Shown: positions 23,792-32,909, counted from the stretch's first letter. The stretch is 47,651 nt of DNA from Tannerella sp. (GCA_031265585.1 JAISCL010000182.1:1-47651), one strand, 5' to 3'. A program made the numbers and translations. The notes: generated from the sequence alone by a model not told the origin.

Positions 23792-25285
23792 TTACCGGTT
23801 CACAAAAGCGCCAAGCGACAGTTTCATCCAGTCGGCCCTGCGGTTCTCCTGTTTTGCCTTGCTGAATGCATTATCACGCACCTGCGCTCCGGGATGGCCT
23901 TTCGCCAGATCGGCCGAGTGTGCCGCAATCTTGTAGCTGAGCAGGTCTGTCCGCATACGTTCCGGATCCGTTATGCCCGCCTGACTCTTCAGTCCGCCGA
24001 TAAGGGAAGCGCCATACCATGCCATCTGCGCCCCTCCGATAGCCGCTGCAATATGTTCATGTCCGACGGCCAGATCCGAAGTCACCATGCCCGGTGAAAA
24101 AAACGGAACGCCCCGGCACATATAACGGTACTCCTTCATATAAGGCTCTATCCTGTTCATCGGTATATGTCCCGGCCCTTCAGCCATCACCTGCACACAG
24201 TTTTCCCACGCCATGTCAACCAGTTCCCGCATTTCCGCCAGTTCGGCGCCGTGCACCCTGTCGTTCGAATCGTAGATGGATCCCGGACGCAGTCCGCTGC
24301 CCAGAGAGATAACGGCATCGTATGCGCCGGCCAGCTCGCAAATTTCGGGAAAGTGCGTATTCAGGAAATTTTCTTCCTTATGAATATTCATCCACTCAGC
24401 CAGGATCCGTCCGGCGCGGGAGACAATCCCCGTAAGCCGGTGAGCCGTCATCTTCAAATGCCTGCGTTTCATAGCCGCATGTACGGAAATAAAATCGACT
24501 CCCTGCATGAGCTGTTCCACGAGAGCGCTGCGGTAGACGTCCCATGACAGCTCCCCGACCCGTCCCCCCACCTTTGCCAGCGCATGGTATAACGGAGGCG
24601 TGCCGACAGGCGCCGGTGAGTTGCGCACCAGACATTCACGCGACAGGGAAGACGGTTCTTCATACGAAATATCCATCAGGGTATCCACGCCAAGACAGCA
24701 GTTCAGCCTCACCTTTTCCGCATCATTCCGGGAAAAGACCTTGCCGGTCGTAATATTACTGTTTATTTTTACAAGGAAACGGCCGCCGATAATCATCGGT
24801 TCCAGTTCCAGATGATTGATATTTGCAGGAATGACAGCGCGCCCGGAAGCGATTTCCTTACGCACGAAATCCGGCGTGATATACGATTTAAGCCCCAGCG
24901 TCTCAACCTGCTGATTCTCGCGTATCGCCACATACTCCATTTCGGGCGTTATCATCCGCTTTTTCGCATAATACATCTGTGTAATGCACTTCCCTTCCTT
25001 CGCCGAGAAAAAGGAACGGCCCGCGGCATCGCCGTTATTGCGGGGATTGAATACAATATCCTTGCGGCGTGTATACCACGATTTGCGTATGCGGGGCAGA
25101 CCTTCCGAAAAGTCAGCCTTAAAAGCGCTGTCTCCGTAAGGCCCTGAAGTATCATAAACAACGACCGGGTTGTTCTTTTTCATCATTCCACCACTATCTG
25201 TCTCTATAAGCGTATCGGAAAGGTTTATCCGGCACATCCCCACCCGCACATTATTTATTTCACCCTCAACATAGATCTTCTTCAT
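23792..25285 (-). CDS. ThiC-like protein lacking the C-terminal Fe-S motif
   Basis: About 497 residues, homologous to phosphomethylpyrimidine synthase ThiC, which turns aminoimidazole ribotide into the thiamine pyrimidine by radical SAM chemistry. Conserved parts include YDTSGPY, GLPRIR, ITPEMEYVAIREN, AVIPANINHLELEPMIIG, VDTLMDIS, RNSPAPVGT, GIVSR, EGPGHIPM and YKIAAHSADLAKGHPGAQVRDNAFSKA. The protein stops after KLSLGAFVNR, so the tail with CxxCxxxxC that binds the [4Fe-4S] cluster is missing, and no shifted frame restores it. Other family motifs are altered: SLGDGLRPGS reads SLGSGLRPGS (Ser329), GIVSRGGSI reads GIVSRAGRI, and the NIGNSxxxSS segment is lost. The start at 25285 follows a TATTTTTG box. 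No thi genes or obvious TPP riboswitch are nearby. It is probably not a working ThiC: a pseudoenzyme or one with a new role. Confidence 0.85.
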   Translation of the reverse strand: MKKIYVEGEINNVRVGMCRINLSDTLIETDSGGMMKKNNPVVVYDTSGPYGDSAFKADFSEGLPRIRKSWYTRRKDIVFNPRNNGDAAGRSFFSAKEGKCITQMYYAKKRMITPEMEYVAIRENQQVETLGLKSYITPDFVRKEIASGRAVIPANINHLELEPMIIGGRFLVKINSNITTGKVFSRNDAEKVRLNCCLGVDTLMDISYEEPSSLSRECLVRNSPAPVGTPPLYHALAKVGGRVGELSWDVYRSALVEQLMQGVDFISVHAAMKRRHLKMTAHRLTGIVSRAGRILAEWMNIHKEENFLNTHFPEICELAGAYDAVISLGSGLRPGSIYDSNDRVHGAELAEMRELVDMAWENCVQVMAEGPGHIPMNRIEPYMKEYRYMCRGVPFFSPGMVTSDLAVGHEHIAAAIGGAQMAWYGASLIGGLKSQAGITDPERMRTDLLSYKIAAHSADLAKGHPGAQVRDNAFSKAKQENRRADWMKLSLGAFVNR

Positions 25286-25311
25286 CACCCTGATTTTTAT
25301 TTTTACCTCCG

Positions 25312-25319
25312 CAAAAATA
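25312..25319 (-). promoter_or_regulatory. -7 box for the ThiC-like gene
   Basis: TATTTTTG on the minus strand, giving a short leader of about 20 nt to the ATG at 25285. The leader is too short for a TPP riboswitch. Confidence 0.55.
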
Positions 25320-25340
25320 GTAAAAGTCAATATAATTATC

Positions 25341-25348
25341 TATTTTTG
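25341..25348 (+). promoter_or_regulatory. -7 box for the DUF4290-murA operon
   Basis: TATTTTTG on the plus strand, 32 nt before the DUF4290 start. The two divergent -7 boxes are only about 20 bp apart, so the promoters overlap. Confidence 0.55.
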
Positions 25349-25379
25349 CACCGTAAAATATAGACAGAAAATTAAATTT

Positions 25380-25991
25380 ATGAAGTATAACACAAACGCA
25401 AAACGCCTTGAACTTCCGGAGTATGGGCGTAATATCCAGAACATGGTCGATCATTGCCTGACAATAGAAAACCGGGAAGAACGCAATCGCTGTGCAAACG
25501 CGATTATAAGCATCATGGGAAATATGTTTCCCCACCTGCGCGACGTCAGCGATTTCAAGCACATCCTGTGGGACCATCTGGCGATCATGGCCGATTTCAG
25601 CCTGGATGTAGACTACCCGTATGAAGTTGTAAAGAAAGAAAACCTGCATCAGCGTCCGCCGCGTGTACCATACAGCGAAACGGAAATCATCTACAAACAT
25701 TACGGACAGACCCTCGAACACCTTATCAACAAAGCCGCACTGATGGAAGACGGAAAAGAAAAAGAGGCTTTGATACATCTGATCGCCAATCAAATGAAAA
25801 AATCGTTCCTTCTCTGGAACAAGGATTCGGTCGACAATCAGAAAATATTGAAAGACCTGGCCGAACTGTCCGAGATGCGCATCGTCCGCAACACGGAAAC
25901 AGTGAAACTGATCGATGTCTCCGAAGTGATCGACGCCCCCCAGCAGCGTAACAGCAAGAAAAACAAAAAAAATCATTCACGGAAAGGATAA
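25380..25991 (+). CDS. DUF4290 protein
   Basis: A 203-residue cytoplasmic protein of the Bacteroidota family DUF4290, whose function is unknown. Recognised from MKYNTNAKRLELPEYGRNIQNMVDHC, REERNRCANAIISIMGNMFPHLRD, DFKHILWDHLAIMADFSLDVDYP and IYKHYGQTLEHLI. It looks helical, with a basic C-terminal tail (SKKNKKNHSRKG). Its stop codon overlaps the murA start (TAATG), a linkage I know from other Bacteroidales and which suggests a role tied to cell-wall synthesis or growth (inference). Confidence 0.93.
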   Translation: MKYNTNAKRLELPEYGRNIQNMVDHCLTIENREERNRCANAIISIMGNMFPHLRDVSDFKHILWDHLAIMADFSLDVDYPYEVVKKENLHQRPPRVPYSETEIIYKHYGQTLEHLINKAALMEDGKEKEALIHLIANQMKKSFLLWNKDSVDNQKILKDLAELSEMRIVRNTETVKLIDVSEVIDAPQQRNSKKNKKNHSRKG

Positions 25992-27304
25992 TGAGTTCTT
26001 TTATCATAGAAGGCAGTCACAAACTGAGCGGGGATATTTATCCGCAGGGTGCGAAAAACGAAGCCCTGCAGGTTCTATGCGCCACCTTGCTGACGCCGGA
26101 AAAGATAGAAATACGGAATGTCCCGGATATACTCGACATCCGCAATCTCATCCTGCTATTCCGGGAAATGGGCGTCAAAACCGAACGGCTGTCGAATGAT
26201 TCCTATTCCTTCCAGGCAGATGAAATTGACATTAATTACATTTATACCGAAGAATATGCACGCAGGGCCGCATCCCTGAGAGGATCCGTACTGATGGTCG
26301 GCCCGTTGCTCGGACGTTTCGGCAAAGCCGTGCTTCCGCAAACCGGAGGCGACAAGATCGGACGCCGCAGGCTGGATACGCATCTCACCGGATTTCAGGC
26401 GCTGGGAGCGGATTTCAATCACAGCGTACAGCATCATATCTGTGAAATAACCGCCTCAAAGCTGCAGGGGAGATACATGCTGCTGGATGAGGCATCCGTG
26501 ACGGGAACCGCCAATATCATCATGGCAGCCGTACTGGCAAAAGGCATTACAACCATTTACAATGCCGCCTGCGAACCGTATATCCAGCAATTGTCGGAAA
26601 TGCTCAACGGCATGGGAGCAAAGATACAGGGCATCGGATCCAATCTGCTTACAGTCGAAGGCGTAGAGGCACTGCACGGCGTCCGGCACACCATCCTTCC
26701 CGACATGATAGAAGTAGGCAGTTTCATCGGCATGGCAGCCATGACCGGCTCCGAGATTACAATCAAAAATACGGCCTGCGAAAAACTGGGCATCATACCG
26801 GAATCTTTTCGCCGCCTGGGAATAAAACTCGAAAAAAAAGAAGATACCATTTATATTCCGGCACAGGACAGGTATCAGATCGAAACCTTTATGGACGGCT
26901 CCATCATGACGGTCGCCGACGCCCCGTGGCCGGGCCTGACGCCCGACCTCCTGAGTGTGATGCTTGTCGTAGCAACACAGGCCGAAGGAAGCGTACTGAT
27001 CCACCAGAAAATGTTCGAAAGCCGGCTGTTTTTTGTAGATAAACTCATTGATATGGGCGCACAGATCATACTCTGCGACCCGCACAGAGCGACAGTCATC
27101 GGTCTCGGAAACCGTCAGCAGCTGAGATGTGCCAATATGGTATCACCCGACATACGCGCCGGGATCGCCCTGCTCATTGCAGCCATGAGCGCCAAAGGCA
27201 CCAGCCGTATAGACAACATCGAACAGATAGACCGTGGATATCAGCGCATTGACGAACGCCTGAACAGGATAGGAGCGTGTATTTCAAGGCAGGACTTATG
27301 TTAA
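25991..27304 (+). CDS. murA: UDP-N-acetylglucosamine 1-carboxyvinyltransferase, Asp-type active site
   Basis: First committed step of peptidoglycan synthesis: transfers enolpyruvate from PEP to UDP-GlcNAc. Its 437 residues form the two-domain EPSP-synthase fold. Motifs seen: GAKNEALQVLCATLL (Lys22 and Asn23), MVGPLLGRFGKA, GGDKIGRRRLDTHLTGF, and PDMIEVGSFIGMAAMT. In the active-site loop, position 121 is Asp where Escherichia coli has Cys115. This substitution, known in Chlamydia and mycobacteria, blocks fosfomycin attack and keeps activity. It appears to be normal in Bacteroidota. Part of the DUF4290-murA-rimM operon. Confidence 0.97.
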   Translation: MSSFIIEGSHKLSGDIYPQGAKNEALQVLCATLLTPEKIEIRNVPDILDIRNLILLFREMGVKTERLSNDSYSFQADEIDINYIYTEEYARRAASLRGSVLMVGPLLGRFGKAVLPQTGGDKIGRRRLDTHLTGFQALGADFNHSVQHHICEITASKLQGRYMLLDEASVTGTANIIMAAVLAKGITTIYNAACEPYIQQLSEMLNGMGAKIQGIGSNLLTVEGVEALHGVRHTILPDMIEVGSFIGMAAMTGSEITIKNTACEKLGIIPESFRRLGIKLEKKEDTIYIPAQDRYQIETFMDGSIMTVADAPWPGLTPDLLSVMLVVATQAEGSVLIHQKMFESRLFFVDKLIDMGAQIILCDPHRATVIGLGNRQQLRCANMVSPDIRAGIALLIAAMSAKGTSRIDNIEQIDRGYQRIDERLNRIGACISRQDLC

Positions 27305-27813
27305 AAAAGGAAGATTTGATCAAAATAGGACACTTTGCCAAACCGCATGGAATAAAAGGAGAAATATCGCTCCTGACGGATTATGAAATAGCAGACATTT
27401 CCGCTGACGACCCGTATCTTGTTTGTGACATGGAAGGCATACCGGTACCTTTTTTCATTGAATCATGCAGACAGAAAAACAATACGGCCGTGCTCGTCGA
27501 ACTGGCAGGCATCGACTCTAAAGACAAAGCAAAACTTTTCACCGGGAAACCGGCTTATGTTCCCTCGGAGATGCTTCCGTCAAACGGCGAAGCTGTCCCG
27601 GAATGGAAAGACCTGACCGGATATACGGTAACGGACAGCAACACCGGAAAAGCCGGAACCGTTTCGGACATTGACAGCCGCACGGCAAACGTTCTTCTCG
27701 CAGTTAATTACAAAGGCAAAGAAACACTGATCCCGGCAGCGCTGATAACCGCGCTGGACCGGGAACGGAAAACAATCGCAGTTTCACTGCCGGAAGGTTT
27801 TTGGGAAATATGA
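27298..27813 (+). CDS. rimM: 16S rRNA processing protein RimM
   Basis: Assembly factor for the 30S subunit head, binding ribosomal protein S19. With the ATG at 27298 it is 171 residues and overlaps murA by 7 nt; an earlier in-frame ATG at 27277 is possible but lies deeper inside murA. The N-terminal RimM beta-barrel shows IKIGHFAKPHGIKGEISLLTDY, the linker has GIDSKDKAKLFTGKPAYVP, and the PRC-barrel shows DLTGYTVTDSNTGKAGTV and ETLIPAALITALDRERKTIAVSLPEGF. Cytoplasmic. Confidence 0.95.
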   Translation: MLKKEDLIKIGHFAKPHGIKGEISLLTDYEIADISADDPYLVCDMEGIPVPFFIESCRQKNNTAVLVELAGIDSKDKAKLFTGKPAYVPSEMLPSNGEAVPEWKDLTGYTVTDSNTGKAGTVSDIDSRTANVLLAVNYKGKETLIPAALITALDRERKTIAVSLPEGFWEI

Positions 27814-28670
27814 AACGGAAACATGCAAACAAATCATTCTGGAAGCGTATACGGTTTAAGTACAAGCTTCTATTTTTCAACGAATCCACGCTGGAAGAGG
27901 TCTGGTCTTTCCGCTTATCCCGGTTATCGGTCTTCATTTATACCTGCATTTTCGCCTTTATCCTGATTACGCTGACCTCCACGATTATCATCCTGACCCC
28001 CATACGTAACTATCTACCGGGGTACCTGGACGTAGAAGTGCGCAAAGAAATCCTGGAAAATGCATTGAGAGCCGATTCGCTGGAAGAAAAAATCGCCATC
28101 CAGTCCAATTATATCAGGAACATATCCGACATCCTGTCCGGAAACATCTCCGTTGATTCCATCCAGTCCGGAGACACGCTGTCGTTTATCACATCAAACT
28201 ACGACATTCCGCGAAGCGACAGGGAATCTGCGTTCCTGAACAAGTTTGAGGAAGAGGAAAAATATAACCTGACAGCGTTGAATCCCAGTCCGGCTCAGAC
28301 GGAAATCTTCTTTTACCGCCCTCTGAACGGCATCATATCTTCCGCTTTTAATGAAGAAAAGCAGCATTTCGGCATAGACCTGACGGCAGCGCCCAAGGAA
28401 AATGTGATCGCGACGCTTGACGGGACGGTCGTTTATGCAGGATTTGATCCTAAATACGGAAATGTGATCTCCCTGCAGCATAAAAATGATTTTATATCAA
28501 TCTATAAACATAATGATATACTCCTGAAAGAGGTCGGAGACCGTGTAGCTGCCGGTGAAGCAATTGCCATTGCAGGCAATACCGGCGAATTGTCCACAGG
28601 CCCGCATCTGCACTTTGAATTATGGCAGAAGGGCGCTCCCGTCAATCCGGAAGAGTATATTGCTTTTTAA
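27810..28670 (+). CDS. M23-family peptidoglycan peptidase with membrane anchor
   Basis: A 286-residue LytM-type zinc endopeptidase. I take the ATG at 27810, which overlaps the rimM stop (ATGA). One membrane helix (about residues 33-57, VFIYTCIFAFILITLTSTIIIL) follows a basic cytoplasmic start. A coiled region (about 75-130) leads to the catalytic domain at 165-286. Zinc ligands are intact: HFGIDL (HxxxD) and HLHFEL (HxH), with IYKHN between. It likely cuts cross-links or activates amidases during growth and division. Grouping with murA and dxr fits a cell-wall role. Confidence 0.92.
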   Translation: MKRKHANKSFWKRIRFKYKLLFFNESTLEEVWSFRLSRLSVFIYTCIFAFILITLTSTIIILTPIRNYLPGYLDVEVRKEILENALRADSLEEKIAIQSNYIRNISDILSGNISVDSIQSGDTLSFITSNYDIPRSDRESAFLNKFEEEEKYNLTALNPSPAQTEIFFYRPLNGIISSAFNEEKQHFGIDLTAAPKENVIATLDGTVVYAGFDPKYGNVISLQHKNDFISIYKHNDILLKEVGDRVAAGEAIAIAGNTGELSTGPHLHFELWQKGAPVNPEEYIAF

Positions 28671-28688
28671 CATTTTAAAAACGGTCGG

Positions 28689-29867
28689 ATGGCAAGGCAA
28701 ATAGCGATATTAGGTTCTACAGGCTCCATAGGCACACAGGCCTTAGAGATCGTAAGCGCACACCGGGATCTGTTTGAAGTGTACGCCCTGACGGCGAATA
28801 ACAATGCCGAACTGCTGATCGAACAGGCGCACAAATACATGCCCGACACGGTCGTGATCGCCAATGAAAAGAAATACCCCGAAGTAAAGGAAGCCCTGGA
28901 AGACCTGCCCGTAAAAGTATGGGCGGGAGCCGACGCCATAGCCCGGGTAGTCACAGCAGGGCCGATAGACATAGTACTGACGGCAATGGTCGGATATGCA
29001 GGACTTCGCCCTACGATCGAAGCGCTCAAAGCCCGTAAAGCGATTGCGCTTGCCAATAAAGAAACATTAGTCGTAGCGGGTGAGCTGGTAACGAACCTTG
29101 CAAAGGAGACGCAAACTCCCATCATACCGGTTGACTCGGAACACTCGGCGATCTTCCAGTGCCTCAATGGCGAATGGCGCAACCCGGTAGAGAAAATACT
29201 GCTCACCGCTTCGGGCGGTCCGTTTTTCAAAAAAACAGGGGAAGAACTTACAGCGGTCACCAAAGAACAGGCGCTAAAACATCCCAACTGGAACATGGGA
29301 GCCAAAGTGACAATTGATTCGGCCTCCCTGATGAACAAAGGATTTGAGATGATTGAAGCCAAATGGCTGTTTGATGTCAAACCGGAACAAATCGAAATCG
29401 TTATTCATCCGCAGTCAATCATCCATTCCATGGTTCAGTTTGAAGACGGCGCTATTATGGCGCAATTAGGCATACCCGACATGAAACTGCCCATATCGTA
29501 CGCATTTTCATATCCCGAAAGATTGAAAAGCCCGTCGGAAAGACTTGATTTCTTCTCCTGCCGGTCGCTTACATTCGAAAAGCCCGATACGGAAAATTTC
29601 CGCAACCTGGCGTTTGCATTCGAAGCTGTACGGAAAGGAGGAAATATGCCGTGTATCCTGAACGCAGCCAACGAAATCGCAGTAGCTGCATTTCTTCAGG
29701 AACAGACCGGATTCCTTCGTATGAGTGACATCATCGAACAAACAATGACAAAGACCTCTTTCATCGCAAATCCTGTATATGAGGACTATGTCTTAACCGA
29801 TACCGAAGCGCGCAGGATTGCAAAAGAACTGATTAATAAAAACAAGAATATATGGAAACATTTTTGA
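28689..29867 (+). CDS. dxr: 1-deoxy-D-xylulose 5-phosphate reductoisomerase
   Basis: Second step of the MEP isoprenoid pathway: converts DXP to MEP using NADPH. 392 residues. Visible motifs: the dinucleotide-binding GSTGSIGTQALEIV (residues 8-21), ALANKETLVVAGELV, metal-binding PVDSEHSAIFQCL, ASGGPF, NWNMGAKVTIDSASLMNKGFE, and MPCILNAANEIAV. It starts 18 nt after the M23 gene and its last 16 nt overlap rseP; the dxr-rseP pairing is common in bacteria. Confidence 0.98.
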   Translation: MARQIAILGSTGSIGTQALEIVSAHRDLFEVYALTANNNAELLIEQAHKYMPDTVVIANEKKYPEVKEALEDLPVKVWAGADAIARVVTAGPIDIVLTAMVGYAGLRPTIEALKARKAIALANKETLVVAGELVTNLAKETQTPIIPVDSEHSAIFQCLNGEWRNPVEKILLTASGGPFFKKTGEELTAVTKEQALKHPNWNMGAKVTIDSASLMNKGFEMIEAKWLFDVKPEQIEIVIHPQSIIHSMVQFEDGAIMAQLGIPDMKLPISYAFSYPERLKSPSERLDFFSCRSLTFEKPDTENFRNLAFAFEAVRKGGNMPCILNAANEIAVAAFLQEQTGFLRMSDIIEQTMTKTSFIANPVYEDYVLTDTEARRIAKELINKNKNIWKHF

Positions 29868-31174
29868 TAAAGGCCGTACAGCTTATCCTCAGTCTCTCAT
29901 TATTAGTACTCATTCATGAATTTGGGCATTTTTTATTTGCCCGTATATTTAAGGTACGCGTAGAAAAATTTTACCTGTTCTTTGACCCCTGGTTTTCACT
30001 GTTCAAATTCAAACCGAAGAACAGCGACACGGAATATGGCATCGGATGGCTTCCGTTGGGCGGATACTGTAAAATATCCGGTATGATTGACGAGTCGATG
30101 GACAGGGAGCAAATGGCGCAACCGCCCAAACCATACGAATTTCGATCCAAGCCTGCAGGACAGCGGCTACTCATCATGACTGCCGGAGTCATATTCAACT
30201 TTCTGCTTGCATTATTCATCTATTCGATGGTACTGCTTTACTGGGGCGACACATACATCCCGCTGAAAAATGTAACATACGGCATGACGTACGGCAGTAC
30301 GTTTAAAAACATAGGCTTTCAGGACGGGGATATTTTATTGAAAGCGGATACCACAACACTCGAACGCTTCAATGAAGACTGCCTGCGTAAAGTGGTAAAT
30401 GCAAAAGCCGTAACCGTTTCGAGGGATGGCCGGGAAGTTTCCATCGAAATTCCGGAAGACATGATGCAACGGTTGCTGCGGGATAAGGAAGGCTTTGCCT
30501 ATTACCGCTTCCCGATGATTATCACTGAAGTGCAGCAACAGGTCGCCATTGATGCCGGTTTGAAAAAAGGAGACCGCATAACGGGAGTGAATGGAGTCAA
30601 CACGCCGACAGTAACCGACGTTATCAGTGAATTAGACCTCAATAAACAAAAAACCGTACAAATAGACGTTGTGCGCGACGGCGGTCCGTTTTCGACAAAT
30701 GTGCCGATCGACTCCCTCGGACATATCGGAATACTGGTCAACAGTAATTCTGCCGGTATCTACGAGACGGTCACGATCAAATATAACTTCTTCACATCCT
30801 TTCCGGCCGGAATAAAATTAGGGATCAACACGCTGAAAGGATACGTAAACGACATGAAATATGTATTTACAAAAGAAGGCGCAAAAAGTGTAGGCGGATT
30901 CGGCGCGATCGGCAATCTGTTCCCGGCTTCCTGGAATTGGCGCATCTTCTGGGAACGCACGGCATTTCTGTCAATCATACTGGCTTTCATGAACATACTC
31001 CCAATCCCCGCACTTGACGGTGGACACGTGATGTTTTTGCTCTACGAGGTCATCACCCGGCGTAAACCAGGCGATAAATTCCTCGAATATGCCCAGATTG
31101 CAGGTATGATTATCTTATTTTCTTTGCTTATCTTTGCAAACGGGAATGATATCCTGAGATTCTTCTCGCATTAA
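29852..31174 (+). CDS. rseP: RseP-type site-2 intramembrane metalloprotease
   Basis: An inner-membrane zinc protease that cleaves anti-sigma factors within the membrane and removes signal-peptide remnants. 440 residues, four membrane helices. The first helix holds HEFGH (His22, Glu23, His26). The third zinc ligand is Asp389 in NILPIPALDGGHVMF. Between them are two PDZ-like regions (about 140-205 and 215-295, IGFQDGDILLKAD and GLKKGDRITGVNG). The start is inside dxr. Bacteroidota have many ECF sigma/anti-sigma pairs that could be substrates. Confidence 0.95.
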   Translation: METFLIKAVQLILSLSLLVLIHEFGHFLFARIFKVRVEKFYLFFDPWFSLFKFKPKNSDTEYGIGWLPLGGYCKISGMIDESMDREQMAQPPKPYEFRSKPAGQRLLIMTAGVIFNFLLALFIYSMVLLYWGDTYIPLKNVTYGMTYGSTFKNIGFQDGDILLKADTTTLERFNEDCLRKVVNAKAVTVSRDGREVSIEIPEDMMQRLLRDKEGFAYYRFPMIITEVQQQVAIDAGLKKGDRITGVNGVNTPTVTDVISELDLNKQKTVQIDVVRDGGPFSTNVPIDSLGHIGILVNSNSAGIYETVTIKYNFFTSFPAGIKLGINTLKGYVNDMKYVFTKEGAKSVGGFGAIGNLFPASWNWRIFWERTAFLSIILAFMNILPIPALDGGHVMFLLYEVITRRKPGDKFLEYAQIAGMIILFSLLIFANGNDILRFFSH

Positions 31175-31193
31175 ATAATAAAACGGCTTAACA

Positions 31194-31937
31194 ATGAAAA
31201 AAGCGTTACATCAATTGGGAGAATATGTACTCCTTATGGGGAAGACGATTGACGTACCTACGCGGTGGAATATGTTTTTCAAACAACTGGTCAAAGAGAT
31301 CTACAAACTTGGGGTCGATTCGATATGGATTGTTGTGATCATCTCCATATTCATCGGAACCGTTATTGCCATCCAGATATCATTGAACATCGGTTCACCG
31401 CTCATTCCCAAATTCACGATCGGCTATACAACGCGTGAAATCATCCTGCTGGAATTTTCGTCTTCCATCATGTGTCTCATACTTGCAGGCAAAGTGGGCA
31501 GTAACATTGCATCCGAAATAGGCACCATGCGTGTCACCGAGCAGATTGACGCCATGGAAATGATGGGCGTCAATTCCGCCAATTTCCTGATCATGCCCAA
31601 AATAGCAGGGCTTATGTTATTCATTCCCGTACTTGTCATATCCAGTATGATGACCGGTATAGCAGGAGGCGTAGCAGCCAGTTATGTGGGAAGAGACATG
31701 ACTCCATCCTCTTTTGAGTTCGGACTGCAATACTACTTCAACCCTTTCTACGTCTGGTATTCCATCATAAAGTCCATCGTTTATGCGTTCATCATTTCAT
31801 CCATCGCATCTTATTTCGGATACACGGTCAAAGGCGGTTCATTAATGGTGGGCAAAGCCAGTACAAACGCCGTTGTAATGAGCAGCATTATGATATTGCT
31901 GGCAGATGTTTTATTAACACATTTAATGCTGACTTGA
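31194..31937 (+). CDS. mlaE: MlaE-family ABC transporter permease
   Basis: Inner-membrane permease (247 residues) of the MCE/Mla lipid transport system that moves phospholipids between membranes. Family marks: FKQLVKEIYKLGVDSIWIVVIISIFIGTVIAIQ, the LLEFSSSIMCLILAGKVGSNIASEIGTMRVTEQIDAMEMMGVN segment that contacts the ATPase, and ARG-like IPVLVISSMMTG. The ATP-binding partner follows after 1 nt. No MCE-domain (MlaD) gene is in the window; it may be elsewhere. Confidence 0.95.
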   Translation: MKKALHQLGEYVLLMGKTIDVPTRWNMFFKQLVKEIYKLGVDSIWIVVIISIFIGTVIAIQISLNIGSPLIPKFTIGYTTREIILLEFSSSIMCLILAGKVGSNIASEIGTMRVTEQIDAMEMMGVNSANFLIMPKIAGLMLFIPVLVISSMMTGIAGGVAASYVGRDMTPSSFEFGLQYYFNPFYVWYSIIKSIVYAFIISSIASYFGYTVKGGSLMVGKASTNAVVMSSIMILLADVLLTHLMLT

Positions 31938-31938
31938 T

Positions 31939-32703
31939 ATGATTGAGATAAAACATTTGACAAAGTCATTCGATGGCAGAATCGTTATCCATGATATCAG
32001 CACGGTTTTTGAAACAGGAAAGACAAACCTGATCATTGGACGAAGCGGCTCTGGAAAAACGGTTTTATTAAAAAATGTCATCGGGCTGATGACGCCGGAT
32101 TCCGGGGAGGTCATTTTTGATGGCCGCAATATCCTGAACATGAATAAGCATGAAACCCTTGTCCTGCGACGTGAAATGGGCTTATTGTTTCAGGGATCGG
32201 CACTGTTCGACAGTATGACAGTACTGGAAAACGTCATGTTCCCATTGAATATGTTTTCCAAAGAAACCGTACGGGAACGCAGAAAGCGTGCCATATCCTG
32301 CCTGGAGAGGGTTGATATGTCGGATACATACGACCTGTATCCTTCGGAAATAAGTGGTGGCATGATGAAACGTGCCGCCATCGCTCGTGCAATCGCTTTA
32401 CAGCCCAAATACCTGTTCTGTGATGAACCCAATTCAGGCCTGGACCCGAAAACAGCGTTGATTATTGACGACCTGATACACAGCATAACAAAAGAATATG
32501 GGATGACCACTGTGATCAACACACATGACATGAATTCGGTGATGAACATCGGTGAAAACATTGTTTTTACAAAAGACGGCATCAACGAATGGAACGGCAC
32601 GAAGGAACAGGTGATCAGTTCTCAAAACAAAGCCCTGGAAGACTTCATTTTTGCTTCCGATCTGCTTCGTAAAGCAAAAAAGATGCAGGAAAAAACAGAA
32701 TAG
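31939..32703 (+). CDS. mlaF: MlaF-type ABC transporter ATP-binding protein
   Basis: ATPase (254 residues) that drives the MlaE permease. Walker A GRSGSGKTVLLK (about 34-45), Q-loop LLFQGSALFDSMTV, ABC signature EISGGMMKRAAIARAIA, Walker B YLFCDEPNSGLDP and the switch His in INTHDMNSV are all present, so it should be active. The ISGGMMKR variant of the signature is typical of the MCE/Mla branch. Last gene of the run that starts with DUF4290. Confidence 0.96.
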   Translation: MIEIKHLTKSFDGRIVIHDISTVFETGKTNLIIGRSGSGKTVLLKNVIGLMTPDSGEVIFDGRNILNMNKHETLVLRREMGLLFQGSALFDSMTVLENVMFPLNMFSKETVRERRKRAISCLERVDMSDTYDLYPSEISGGMMKRAAIARAIALQPKYLFCDEPNSGLDPKTALIIDDLIHSITKEYGMTTVINTHDMNSVMNIGENIVFTKDGINEWNGTKEQVISSQNKALEDFIFASDLLRKAKKMQEKTE

Positions 32704-32901
32704 AAAAGATAAAAATGAATGTAAGCACATATATATACAAAATAGTTTTAAAAATTAATCCCAAAAGTTTAATTACAAATAAATTGCAAAAATGAGAGAT
32801 GAAGTTCGTATAGTTTTGAACAGGATATATTAATAGGGTTGCAGGGATCGGATTTATGTAAATATATAGATTTGTATAGCATGTATGTTCTTATCAACAC
32901 T

Positions 32902-32909
32902 TACTTTTG
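32902..32909 (+). promoter_or_regulatory. -7 box for the fimbrillin-like lipoprotein
   Basis: TACTTTTG matches the consensus and predicts a leader of about 60 nt. A TTTG at 32871-32874 is somewhat too far upstream (27 bases). The region 32704-32901 is very AT-rich and shows nothing else I can name. Confidence 0.5.
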
